From the NCBI GenBank assembly GCA_927910745.1, contig CAKMNX010000018.1:1-18114 (forward strand): 18,114 bases of DNA, given 5' to 3'. The notes below the pieces were generated by a model that worked only from the letters and a program-made list of their open reading frames with translations, had not been told where the DNA came from and made no database searches. The position numbers and the translations under genes are program-made. This document shows, in pieces, positions 7,645-15,859 of this stretch. Positions within the stretch are counted from its first letter, which is position 1; every line of letters starts with the position of its first letter. The stretch is from an uncultured Candidatus Saccharibacteria bacterium (GTDB lineage: Bacteria > Patescibacteriota > Saccharimonadia > Saccharimonadales > Saccharimonadaceae).

Positions 7645-8459
7645 AATGGATAAGCCTCACATAGTGCACTGTACCACGCGAAGGTAACAGTGCGAATAAT
7701 CTCTGGGATGAGCTCATTGCGCGTCTGTAAGGCTAAGCCCGTCGTCCAGCCATTACGCCAAAAAGTGTGATACATATCAAGTGCATACACCCGCTGCACT
7801 GCTCGCAAAAAGACTGCCTCCAGACCGAGTTGCTCTGCCTCAGCTACCCACTCGGGCGATGGGCAAGTGTCGGCAAAACGGGCAGTGCGCATCGAGGCGG
7901 CCACGCCAAGCTCGAAGAGAATATGCGTCGCAAAGACACCCTTTGCCCCCCAGTATTCCCAGTTTTTGTTGATGGTATCGAGCCCCGTCGTCCCATGGAT
8001 GAAATTCTTATCTAAGACGGTAAGGCGCTCCTCTTTGGGGCGACCCCAGAGTTCCTCGATTTTATCACTCAGTGGATAGTGATGAGCTGGCGTGAGACCA
8101 TCGACGATAGCGTGCGACATCCACGCTGCCTCAAAGGCGGCACGCACCGTGTTGTTTTGGCGTAGTGCTTGGACAAGATTGTAATGATGATCGAGAATCA
8201 TAACGACGAGGTCGCGGTCGTCTGGCTTGGTAGGGTCGATATAGTGCCAGGGTTCATCGACGCTAGGGCTTTTGCGTTTGATACCGTCGGGGCCATTATT
8301 GCCCTCGAAATGGAGAATGTCGCGCGAGCTCGGAAAGTGGAGAATGGCGACATGGTGGCTGCACATCTGGCCAAGGTCGCGCCGTGCGAGCTGGTCGATT
8401 CGCTGATGAACACCAACCAAGTGCCCTGACTGGTCTCGAAAGGTTGTTCCACTGTACAT
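7641..8459 (-). CDS. Histidine-rich conserved protein, perhaps zinc phospholipase C/P1 nuclease-like
   Basis: A 272-residue soluble protein with no signal peptide. Striking are histidines spread through helical segments: CSHHVAILHFP, EPWHYIDP, ILDHHYNLVQAL, AAWMSHAIVDGLTPAHHYPL, KNFIHGTTG, and a late DMYHTFWRNGW. H-x-x-x-D and D-G-x-x-P-x-H-H spacings recall the metal site of zinc-dependent phospholipase C and S1/P1 nucleases, whose ligands are His and Asp on adjacent helices, but I cannot confirm the fold. Proteins like this seem to recur in Saccharibacteria as hypotheticals (from memory). It overlaps rsmD by 4 nt and shares its promoter. The start ATG 8459 is almost leaderless: an extended -10 (TGCTATACT) ends 9 nt before it and no Shine-Dalgarno sequence is present. 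Confidence 0.6.
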   Translation of the reverse strand: MYSGTTFRDQSGHLVGVHQRIDQLARRDLGQMCSHHVAILHFPSSRDILHFEGNNGPDGIKRKSPSVDEPWHYIDPTKPDDRDLVVMILDHHYNLVQALRQNNTVRAAFEAAWMSHAIVDGLTPAHHYPLSDKIEELWGRPKEERLTVLDKNFIHGTTGLDTINKNWEYWGAKGVFATHILFELGVAASMRTARFADTCPSPEWVAEAEQLGLEAVFLRAVQRVYALDMYHTFWRNGWTTGLALQTRNELIPEIIRTVTFAWYSALCEAYPL

Positions 8460-8468
8460 ATCTCATAT

Positions 8469-8477
8469 AGTATAGCA
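8469..8477 (-). promoter_or_regulatory. Extended -10 promoter of the His-rich gene/rsmD operon
   Basis: Minus-strand TGCTATACT (8477-8469) is a TGn-extended -10 box. The -35 position holds only GATTCA. The expected start of transcription would leave a leader of about 2-3 nt before ATG 8459. Confidence 0.5.
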
Positions 8478-8604
8478 GATTTTGGCGTGGCTGAATCATT
8501 ACTATGGATGTGTTTTGTTGAGATTTTCGAGCCCTGCAGGACTAAATGGGCAAGAACGAAGAGAATGAAAAAGATAGAATTAAAATAGTTAAGATTACCT
8601 CAGC

Positions 8605-10635
8605 TTAATTGAGCGTCGTGAGCCGTTGGTTGCGCTGCACAGCTGCTTGGAGCTCTGGGTAGTGATCAAGCGAATCACCACTGGCGATAAAGGCTTGCGC
8701 TGCTTTTTGGGCGCGGGCGATTGCCTTGCTGTCAGCTAGGCTCGCAATGCGCAGATTGAGTGCGCCGTGCTGGGCTTTGCCGTAAATTTCGCCTGGGCCG
8801 CGGAGCTGCATGTCGACTTCTGCTAAGTGAAAGCCGTCGCTAGAAGCCTCCACCTCGCGCAGACGCTGGCTCGGCCTGCTGTGGTTATTAAGCAAAAGAT
8901 AACAGTAGCTCTGGCATGCGCCACGTCCCACTCGGCCACGCAGCTGGTGGAGCTGGGCAAGACCAAATCGCTCGGCATCCTCGATCATCATCACTGTCGC
9001 ATTTGGCACATCAACACCAACTTCTACTACTGTGGTACTCACGAGAATATCATATACATGCTGGCGAAATTCTTGCATCACTCGTTCTTTGTCGGCAGGC
9101 TTCATCTTGCCGTGAAGCAAGCCAATTCGCCATCGGCCTAAGGTGCTACTCTTGAGGTGGCGTACAGTTGTCTCAACACTGCGCGCGTCATTGTCTGGGT
9201 TGTCATCGATGAGGCTGCAGACGACATAGGCTTGGCTGCCGGCCTCGAGCTCCTTCGTGACGCGTTGATACAGGGCTGGACGCGAGGCGGGAGAAATAAT
9301 TTTGGTGATGATTGGCTGCCGGCCCGCCGGGCGCTGGCTAATAATGCTAATATCAAGCTCGCCATAGACTGTTAGAGCAAGGCTACGGGGGATCGGTGTC
9401 GCTGTCATAGCAAGTAGGTGTGGCATATGGCCGGATTTATCAAGTAGCTTCTGGCGCTGCGTCACGCCAAAACGGTGTTGCTCGTCGATTACCACAAAGC
9501 CAAGCCGTGCAAAATTCACCGAGTCTTGGATGAGTGCGTGTGTCCCCACTACGACATCTGCCTCGCCGCGTGCAATTCGCTGCACAAGCTCGCTACGCGT
9601 AGCACCGGTCACGCTGCCAGTCAGCAGCCCAACTTTGACGCCGAAGGGCGCAAGTAGTGCATCGAGCGTGGCGGCGTGCTGACGGGCAAGAATCTCTGTC
9701 GGTGCCATCAAGGCGGTTTGGTAGCCAGCACTAGCAGCCTGACGAGCGGCCAGGCCAGCGACCACTGTTTTGCCACTACCCACGTCACCTTGGAGGAGGC
9801 GATTCATTGGTGTACTACGCTGAAAGTCTTGCAGGATATCCCAGGCTGCTCGGCGTTGATCATCCGTGAGAGCAAAGGGTAGAGCACTCACAAATGACTT
9901 CACGATAGCTTGCTCAAACGGTATGACATAGCCTTGGAGCTGAGCATGCGCCTGGCGATTGAGCTGACTAGCAAGCAGCAAGCTAAAGAGTTCCTCAAAG
10001 GCAAAGCGCTGGCGTGCTCTTGCGACATCCTCTGATGTGGTAGGGAAATGCATCGCAAGCAGCGCCTCGCTCCGGCTCATTAAGCCTTCCTGTGCAACAA
10101 TGTGCGAGGGGAGTGTCTCGGGCAGCATTGTTATCAGTGGTCGTAGCTCAGCGAGTAATTTGCGCACCAGTTGGCTTTTGAGGCCGTGCACTGCGTGGTA
10201 GATGGGCAGCAGGTTGGTGTCATGATGGGCAAGCTCTTTGACACGCTCGGCACTTGGGTTGGTGAGTTGGTAGCGGCCATTCTTATACTCAAATTGTCCC
10301 CGAAAGTAACATTCATCCCCACTTGCAAGCTGCTGCACTCGATACGGCTGGTTAAACCACACGGCGTTGAGCTTGCCCGAGCTATCTGCCAGTACTGCTG
10401 TGGTAATGCGGAGACCACGCCGCACCGTGCGCGTGCTGATTGATTCGCAGCGCGCCGTGATCGTCACATTGCCTGGTGTTAGCGTTGCGATTGAGCTCGC
10501 TGCAGTAAAATCATCGTGCTTGCGTGGCAAAAACATGATGAGATCATTGACGGTCAAGAGCCCAGCTTGGGCAAGCTGCTCAGCCGTTTTTGGCCCAACG
10601 CCTTTGATCTGGGAGAGCGGTGTCGATAGGTTCAC
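8605..10635 (-). CDS. recG: ATP-dependent DNA helicase RecG
   Basis: A 676-residue superfamily 2 helicase that reverses stalled replication forks and processes branched DNA. An N-terminal helix-hairpin-like stretch (QIKGVGPKTAEQL) and OB-fold wedge domain (about residues 50-150) precede the motor: ALTDDQRRAAW (Q motif), GDVGSGKTVVA (Walker A), VVGTHAL, FVVIDEQHRFGV (DEQH box), TATPIPRSL, then LLHGKM, ILVSTTVVEVGVDVPNA and HQLRGRVGRG of the second RecA lobe, with the usual LRGPGEIYGKAQHG end. Length is family-typical. I choose GTG 10635 because a -10 box lies between it and the earlier ATG 10662, which could not then be on the transcript. It is divergent from the FAD-oxidase gene. Confidence 0.95.
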   Translation of the reverse strand: MNLSTPLSQIKGVGPKTAEQLAQAGLLTVNDLIMFLPRKHDDFTAASSIATLTPGNVTITARCESISTRTVRRGLRITTAVLADSSGKLNAVWFNQPYRVQQLASGDECYFRGQFEYKNGRYQLTNPSAERVKELAHHDTNLLPIYHAVHGLKSQLVRKLLAELRPLITMLPETLPSHIVAQEGLMSRSEALLAMHFPTTSEDVARARQRFAFEELFSLLLASQLNRQAHAQLQGYVIPFEQAIVKSFVSALPFALTDDQRRAAWDILQDFQRSTPMNRLLQGDVGSGKTVVAGLAARQAASAGYQTALMAPTEILARQHAATLDALLAPFGVKVGLLTGSVTGATRSELVQRIARGEADVVVGTHALIQDSVNFARLGFVVIDEQHRFGVTQRQKLLDKSGHMPHLLAMTATPIPRSLALTVYGELDISIISQRPAGRQPIITKIISPASRPALYQRVTKELEAGSQAYVVCSLIDDNPDNDARSVETTVRHLKSSTLGRWRIGLLHGKMKPADKERVMQEFRQHVYDILVSTTVVEVGVDVPNATVMMIEDAERFGLAQLHQLRGRVGRGACQSYCYLLLNNHSRPSQRLREVEASSDGFHLAEVDMQLRGPGEIYGKAQHGALNLRIASLADSKAIARAQKAAQAFIASGDSLDHYPELQAAVQRNQRLTTLN

Positions 10636-10641
10636 ATTTTT

Positions 10642-10647
10642 ATTGTA
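10642..10647 (-). promoter_or_regulatory. -10 box giving a leaderless recG mRNA
   Basis: Minus-strand TACAAT at 10647-10642, then AAAAAT, then the GTG start at 10635. The 6-nt spacing puts the expected first transcribed base on the start codon. No good -35 is visible. Confidence 0.5.
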
Positions 10648-10649
10648 CC

Positions 10650-10660
10650 GCACCTGGTGC
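10650..10660. promoter_or_regulatory. Palindrome between divergent recG and oxidase promoters
   Basis: GCACCTGGTGC is an 11-bp odd palindrome (5-bp arms) lying upstream of both -10 boxes. It could be an operator acting on both genes, or chance. Confidence 0.3.
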
Positions 10661-10675
10661 AAATGCGCTGCCCTG

Positions 10676-10684
10676 TGCTATAGT
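10676..10684 (+). promoter_or_regulatory. Extended -10 promoter of the FAD-oxidase gene
   Basis: TGCTATAGT is a TGn-extended -10 box 26 nt before the GTG start at 10711. No clear -35 is visible. Confidence 0.5.
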
Positions 10685-10710
10685 ATAAGCAGTAAGCTAA
10701 CGGGGGAAAT

Positions 10711-12310
10711 GTGAGTAAAATTGCAAATTATTTACGCAGTCATATTGCCGGGTCTGTTTCAACTCGGGCCGATTGGCGTGCGTCAGTCAGTGCAGATGCC
10801 GGTATTCTAGCCGCAACGCCAGAGCTCGTGGTAGCGCCGCGCGTTGTGAGTGATATTCGCAAGATCACCCGTTTTGCCTGGCAAATGGCTGAGAAGGGCC
10901 ACACTATACCAGTCGTCACACGCGGCACTGGCTGTGGTGCGCTGGGTGGTGCCGTTGGCCAGGGGATACTGCTCGATACAACAGCCCTCGACACGATCTT
11001 TGAATATGATGGCAAATCGCAGCGGGTTCGCGTCCAGCCAGGTGTACCAGCACGCAGTGTAGCGGCAGCACTGAGCATGCATGGTGCTGGTGTTGGGCCG
11101 CTGGCCGGCCAGCGAGGCACAGTTGGCGGAGTTGTTGCGGCTGGTGCACGCGGGACGCTCCTCAGCCGAGCGACCGATCCAGCCGAAGCGATTGATCAGA
11201 TCGAGGTTGTGCTTGCCAACGGCGACGTTATGCAGACAGAGCGCCTCTCGCGGCGCGAGCTCGGCCGGCGCAAGGGTTTGCCTGGGTTTGAAGGGGATAT
11301 TTATCGTGGTATCGATGCGATTATTACTGATAATGCAGCGCTTGATCGAGCAGATTAACCCCAATGACACGTCTGGTTATAGTGGTATTGCACGGGTCAA
11401 GCAACCGGACGGGACATTCGATCTCGGACCGTTGTTAATTGGAAGCGAGGGGACGCTCGGTATTATTGATGAGCTAATTCTTAAGACGGAGTTTTTTAGC
11501 TTTCGACAGACGATGGGGGCTCTGGTATTTCGGAATAGTAGCGATGCTCAGGCGGCGATTGATGATATTGACGCACTCCAACCAGCACAGCTTAGCTATC
11601 TCGACGCAGCGATTTTTGAGCAGCTCCGCCGCGATGGCAAGAAGTATGCTTTTTATGAGGCAGCTGCCCAGCAGTTTACGCCGCAGGCAGTTTTGCTCGT
11701 GACACTCGATGACTTTAACACCCGGACACGTGCTCGCAAACAGGCCAAGCTTGAGCAGCTGCAATCCACTGGCGAAACACTTGTTACTATTACTGAAGAC
11801 GATGACGAAGAGGATGTAGCGGCAGGGTTTGCTGCGCTCGACCAGTACCGCTGGCCTGATGCCGCGCATGTTGGGGCACCGCGCTTGTTTGAGGGGTTTT
11901 ATGTGCCGCCGCAGCGCTTCGAAGAGTTTGCTCGGGCGCTCATGCCGCTTGCTCGGGCGTTGCAGTTGCCGCTACCTCTCGCTGGCCATCCTAGTTTGAA
12001 TCTCTACGGCGTCTATCCGCGCCTCTCGCTCCGCAAAGTGAGTGATAAGCAAAAGATTTTTAAGCTCTACGACGAGCTCACCAAGCTGCTTGCGCTATAT
12101 GACGGCCATTTGGTGATGAGCGGTGGTGAGGGCCGGCTCAAAACGCGCTTCGTCCGTGCTACGCAAAACCCAGACCTTACAGCTCTCTATCAGCAAATCA
12201 AGCAGCTCTTCGACCCTCACGGCATTCTTAATCCTGGTACAAAAACCACTCTGCAGGCTCGCACCATTACTGCAATGCTACGCAATGAATATACGGTGGA
12301 TTGGCGATAA
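10711..12310 (+). CDS. FAD-linked oxidase (GlcD/lactate dehydrogenase type), frameshifted
   Basis: A protein of about 533 residues from two frames. The N-terminal PCMH-type FAD domain shows VVAPRVVSDIRKITRFAW, PVVTRGTGCGALGGAVGQGILLDTTAL (the glycine-rich pyrophosphate-binding region) and GTVGGVVAAGARGTLL; the second part shows LLIGSEGTLGIIDELILKT and the C-terminal oxidase domain ending SGGEGRLK and FDPHGILNPGTK. Family members oxidise 2-hydroxy acids such as lactate or glycolate, but the substrate here is unknown. The SGEHGDG-like metal motif of the family appears altered to SGGEGR. One extra base around 11335-11343 breaks the frame (stop at 11356); removing it joins DNAA to LIEQINPND. GTG 10711 has GGGGGAA just upstream. 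The aldehyde dehydrogenase gene follows at 85 bp on the same strand. Confidence 0.85.
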
Positions 12311-12394
12311 AACTTTGTAGAGGAAGTACACTTGCTATTTGTCGCAATTGATTTCTCTGCCATACCTCAATAAAATGGAGAAAGAAAGAGGCTA

Positions 12395-13831
12395 ATGAAT
12401 GTGAGTGTCGATCAATGCATAATATCCCGTAACCCTGCCACGAACGAACCAATCTGGACTGGAAGTCTTGCGGATGACGCTGCAATTGTGCAGGCTGTTT
12501 CTGTCGCAACACGCGCACAGCAAACATGGGAGGCAACGCCGCTTGATGCACGCAAAGACATTATCCGTGCCTTTGCCGATCAAGTAACGACACATAGCGA
12601 AGATGCTGCACGCATTATTTCGCAGGATAATGGCAAACCACTCTGGGAAGCGCGCACTGAAGTCAAGTCACTTGGTAATAAAGTGCAAGCAGTCTTCGAT
12701 GCCTATGACCAACGAGCAAGGGCTGTCACAAAGCAAGTCAATGGTCGCTTGTCGGTGACTCGCTATAGGCCACACGGTGTCATGGCAGTACTGGGGCCGT
12801 ACAACTTCCCAATGAGCATGCCAAATAGCCATGTCATGCCTGCCTTGCTCGCTGGCAACGCCGTCATTTTTAAGCCAAGTGAGAAGGTGCCATATGCTGG
12901 TGAGTACTATGCACACCTCTGGCAACAGGCTGGACTGCCAGATGGGGTGCTTCAGGTTATTCATGGCGATGGCGACGTAGCGCAAAAGCTCATAGCGCAT
13001 CCTCAGGTAAACGGCGCCCTTTTCATCGGTAGTCGAGCGGCTGGCGTGTCGATCGAAAAGCAGCTTGCCGGTGCGCCAGATAAGATCTGTGCCCTCGAAA
13101 TGGGTGGCAACAGCCCGCTTGTCATTTGGGACTATGACGATGTACGCCTCGCAGTGTATATTGCGGTACAGTCTGGCTACATCTCTAGCGGCCAACGCTG
13201 CTCATCGGCACGGCGGCTTATCGTCAATAGAGCGATTGCAGACGAATTTATTCCTGCACTTCGTCAAGCGGTTGAGAGTATTGTCGTTGGCAATCAGTTT
13301 GATACCAATCCAACGCCCTTCATGGGTCCGTTGGTCGATTATGGAGCAGTTCGCCACTTCTTTGATAAGTACCATGCTGCCGTCTCAGCTGGCGCACATG
13401 TTCTCGTTCCGGCTGAACCAATCCCGACGCTTGGCGACAACTTTGTTAGTCCTGGATTAATCGACGTTACTGGCGTGACGTTGCCGGACGAAGAAATTTT
13501 TGGGCCGCTCCTCCAGGTGTCAACAGTACAAACATTTGCCGAGGCAATTACTGAAGCGAATGCCACGCAGTTTGGGCTTGCTGCTGGCATCGTCACTCGC
13601 GAGCGTGCACAATACGAAACATTCTACCAGCAAACAAAGGCAGGCATCATCAACTGGAACCAGCCACTGACTGGTGCAACGACTGCGGCACCATTTGGTG
13701 GAGCGAAGGCTAGTGGCAACTACCGATCAGCTGGATTCCTGTCGGTTGATTACTGCTCATACCCATGCGCGTCAATTGAGGATGCGTCACCAGCAGTCCC
13801 AACGACGTTGCCGGCTGGGGTGGTGTATTAA
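12395..13831 (+). CDS. NAD(P)-dependent aldehyde dehydrogenase, AstD-like
   Basis: A complete 478-residue aldehyde dehydrogenase oxidising an aldehyde to a carboxylic acid with NAD(P). NPATNEPIW starts the domain; VLGPYNFPMSMPN and PALLAGNAVIFKPSE form the cofactor site, ALEMGGNSP holds the general-base Glu, SGQRCSSARR holds the nucleophilic Cys, and EEIFGPLLQV and NWNQPLTGATTAAPFGG close the fold. The last motif and the SGNYRSAGFLSVDYCSYPCASIE tail (SGN-R-A---DYC--P-AS-E) match succinylglutamate-semialdehyde dehydrogenase (AstD) better than other ALDHs. No other arginine succinyltransferase gene is nearby, so the true substrate is open. The start ATG 12395 follows AAAGAGG closely; GTG 12401 is an alternative start with better spacing. 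Confidence 0.9.
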   Translation: MNVSVDQCIISRNPATNEPIWTGSLADDAAIVQAVSVATRAQQTWEATPLDARKDIIRAFADQVTTHSEDAARIISQDNGKPLWEARTEVKSLGNKVQAVFDAYDQRARAVTKQVNGRLSVTRYRPHGVMAVLGPYNFPMSMPNSHVMPALLAGNAVIFKPSEKVPYAGEYYAHLWQQAGLPDGVLQVIHGDGDVAQKLIAHPQVNGALFIGSRAAGVSIEKQLAGAPDKICALEMGGNSPLVIWDYDDVRLAVYIAVQSGYISSGQRCSSARRLIVNRAIADEFIPALRQAVESIVVGNQFDTNPTPFMGPLVDYGAVRHFFDKYHAAVSAGAHVLVPAEPIPTLGDNFVSPGLIDVTGVTLPDEEIFGPLLQVSTVQTFAEAITEANATQFGLAAGIVTRERAQYETFYQQTKAGIINWNQPLTGATTAAPFGGAKASGNYRSAGFLSVDYCSYPCASIEDASPAVPTTLPAGVVY

Positions 13832-13845
13832 ATAACTAAAGTGAG

Positions 13846-13873
13846 TTGACATAGATAGTAAATGGTGTATGAT
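13846..13873 (+). promoter_or_regulatory. Strong promoter giving a leaderless mRNA for the membrane gene
   Basis: TTGACA (13846-13851), a 16-bp spacer and TATGAT (13868-13873) are followed after exactly 6 nt by ATG 13880. Transcription would begin on the A of the start codon. Confidence 0.7.
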
Positions 13874-13879
13874 AGTGCC

Positions 13880-14761
13880 ATGAAACAATCTTACTCTGTA
13901 GCGCAATTGCGAAGTGTTCTGCTCTATCTGTCAATTGGCTTGCTAACATTGTGCGCACTTCTCGGGATTCTTGCAGTATTATCGCAAGAAATTGATTGGC
14001 GAATCCTATTCACGACGTTTTGCGCCGCAATCGCATCATTAATTGCTATGAGCAACATATCGCGACTTACGGATAACCGAATAATTATAAAAATTCTATC
14101 CATTATGTCGATCATCCTCAATGCTCAGTGGTTTACTGGTATGTTTGTTATCCAGTGGAATCTCTATCGGTTTCTTAGTTTTTGTCGTCCCTCTGTCAGT
14201 ACGGGGAGTCAATATAATAGACATTATAGCGACTATAGCAACTATGACTACGAAGGTCATGTTCAGACACAAATATGCAGCGACTTCATCTCGATTACGA
14301 CGAAGCTTACGCTCACAGCATTAATTATTGCACTGCTCATTACACTTAGCGTAAAGACCTTGTCATACGCCAACAAGAACTCTTTTATTATAGGAATGAA
14401 AATGATGACGGTTACTTGCGCCAGTCTTTTAAGTATGGCATGTTTGAGTATGGTATGGTTTAATGTGCGAGATACGTCAAGTACGCTACGTTTTTTGATA
14501 GTTTTTGGTATACTCACTGTATTTGGTTTAATAGTAACACCTATTTTGGTACATCTAGAGAAGGTGCAGCGCTACCTCCAACCTGCACAACCAAGTACGT
14601 CGGTGGTGCAGAATGAACAGCAGCTTCGGCACGAGATTGAATGCCAGGTGCGGGCACAAATTGCTGCTGAGCAGCAAGCAGCAAAAGCGGAGGAACAAGC
14701 TCAAGTACCTCCCACAGCTTCGAATGAAGATGGTGCAATGCATGATGTGCAGCCTGATTGA
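13880..14761 (+). CDS. Multi-pass membrane protein with an Ala/Gln/Glu-rich C-terminal tail
   Basis: A 293-residue protein I do not recognise. Start ATG 13880 is chosen because a promoter ends 6 nt upstream; an earlier in-frame GTG at 13862 would lie inside the promoter. It has about six hydrophobic segments (for example SVLLYLSIGLLTLCALLGIL at the N-terminus, then near residues 40-58, 70-95, 145-165, 180-200 and 210-230). Between the third and fourth lies a Tyr/Ser-rich loop (HYSDYSNYDYEG). The last 65 residues are hydrophilic and probably helical: QNEQQLRHEIECQVRAQIAA then EQQAAKAEEQAQ, a possible coiled coil in the cytoplasm. AT-rich codon use differs from the ALDH gene before it. No function can be given. 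Confidence 0.75.
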   Translation: MKQSYSVAQLRSVLLYLSIGLLTLCALLGILAVLSQEIDWRILFTTFCAAIASLIAMSNISRLTDNRIIIKILSIMSIILNAQWFTGMFVIQWNLYRFLSFCRPSVSTGSQYNRHYSDYSNYDYEGHVQTQICSDFISITTKLTLTALIIALLITLSVKTLSYANKNSFIIGMKMMTVTCASLLSMACLSMVWFNVRDTSSTLRFLIVFGILTVFGLIVTPILVHLEKVQRYLQPAQPSTSVVQNEQQLRHEIECQVRAQIAAEQQAAKAEEQAQVPPTASNEDGAMHDVQPD

Positions 14762-14786
14762 TGAATTAACAATGGGTGATTATACT
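14758..14786 (+). promoter_or_regulatory. Orphan promoter-like sequence facing a gene-free gap
   Basis: TTGATG (14758-14763), a 17-bp spacer and TATACT (14781-14786) form a near-consensus promoter overlapping the end of the membrane gene. Downstream lie only a 9-codon frame at ATG 14794 and 160 bp before the CinA-like gene. It may drive a small RNA or be an extra promoter for that gene. Confidence 0.4.
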
Positions 14787-14935
14787 CCCGATAATGATGG
14801 GTGGTGCTGGATGTAAGAGGTGATGGGTGTTGCAGATCGACAGATAATCAATAATTTGAGCGACAGGGTTACCTGTGTATGCCATCAGAGTTCAATGAAT
14901 GATTAGAGTATTTCCGATTTAGCGATACTCAAAAC

Positions 14936-14965
14936 ATGACGCAGCAGTTAGCCATTTAATATAAT
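14936..14965 (+). promoter_or_regulatory. Promoter of the CinA-like gene
   Basis: ATGACG (14936-14941), an 18-bp spacer and TATAAT (14960-14965), then a short leader with the consensus Shine-Dalgarno AGGAGG (14973-14978) 7 nt before ATG 14986. Unlike several neighbours this gene has a leader. Confidence 0.55.
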
Positions 14966-14985
14966 AGAAAAGAGGAGGTGTACAT

Positions 14986-15828
14986 ATGCCTCGCAGGCGA
15001 GGAGCTATCATCACAATAGGCGATGAGGTGCTCAATGGAAGCACACTCGATACTAATTCTCACTGGCTTTGCGCACAAATTGCTGGTCGTGGTGCGCTGG
15101 TTACGACGGTAGTTACGGTACACGATGACCCAACTGCAATACAAGACGCGTTGGCATATTGCATACGTACGGAGCCAGACTTGATCTTTACCATTGGAGG
15201 TCTTGGTCCAACGATTGATGACCGAACTGTCGAGTCAGTTGCTCGCGCCCTTGAGTTGCCGCTCGAGATTAATCAAACTGCAATTGAATATGTCCAGAAA
15301 CGATATTGTGACCTAGAGTCACAAGGAATAGTTGATCGTGATGTGTCTGCATCAGCAAGGAATGCTCGCAAAAAGATGGCTTTGCTGCCCACCGGGGCAG
15401 TACCAATCTATAATCCGGTTGGTGCTGCACCAGCGGTCGTTATTGATATAGATGATACGATGTCTGTTCTGTCTCTTCCGGGTGTTCCTGCAGAGGTTCG
15501 CGCGATAGTCAGTAGGTATGCATCCGGTATTTTGGAACGCCGCCTCGGTAGCGGATTTTTAAGAACGATGACGATCATGACAAGTACAAATGATGAGTCG
15601 GTTCTTGCAGAAGCATCTGCTGTGCTGACCCGTGAATTTGTGAACGTGTATGTGAAAACTCGTCCGATTCGTCAAGAAGGTGGAAAGATTGGCGTGACAC
15701 TAACGGCGTCTGGAAACAACCAAGCAAAAATTGGCGTTATGTTAGATACAGCGTTTCAAAGACTGACAACTCTCCTTGAGGAATACGGCATCAGTATTGT
15801 TAGACGTCATGTTGATAATGCAGATTGA
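14986..15828 (+). CDS. CinA N-terminal (molybdopterin-binding-like) domain protein
   Basis: A 280-residue protein of the CinA N-terminal COG1058 family, whose MoCF_biosynth fold is linked to nicotinamide-nucleotide recycling (ADP-ribose pyrophosphatase activity in some members). Visible: GAIITIGDEVLNGSTLDTNS at the start, VVTVHDDPTAIQDAL, FTIGGLGPTIDDRTVESVARAL (the conserved GGLGPT-DD-T motif), and LPTGAVPIYNPVGAAP with the later LSLPGVPAEV. The amidase (PncC) domain that often follows is absent; residues after about 180 form the small C-terminal part of the shorter versions. It has its own promoter and an excellent ribosome binding site. The stop codon lies within the -35 box of the next gene. 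Confidence 0.85.
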   Translation: MPRRRGAIITIGDEVLNGSTLDTNSHWLCAQIAGRGALVTTVVTVHDDPTAIQDALAYCIRTEPDLIFTIGGLGPTIDDRTVESVARALELPLEINQTAIEYVQKRYCDLESQGIVDRDVSASARNARKKMALLPTGAVPIYNPVGAAPAVVIDIDDTMSVLSLPGVPAEVRAIVSRYASGILERRLGSGFLRTMTIMTSTNDESVLAEASAVLTREFVNVYVKTRPIRQEGGKIGVTLTASGNNQAKIGVMLDTAFQRLTTLLEEYGISIVRRHVDNAD

Positions 15829-15853
15829 CGGCAACTCAATAATTCCCTATGAT
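15825..15853 (+). promoter_or_regulatory. Strong promoter giving a leaderless mRNA for the second membrane gene
   Basis: TTGACG (15825-15830), a 17-bp spacer and TATGAT (15848-15853) are followed after exactly 6 nt by ATG 15860. The -35 box overlaps the stop codon of the CinA-like gene. Confidence 0.7.
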
Positions 15854-15859
15854 CAGACC

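Noticed and set aside
15776..15859. N-terminal extension of the second membrane protein
   Set aside because: It overlaps the CinA-like gene and contains the gene's own promoter; ATG 15860 fits better.
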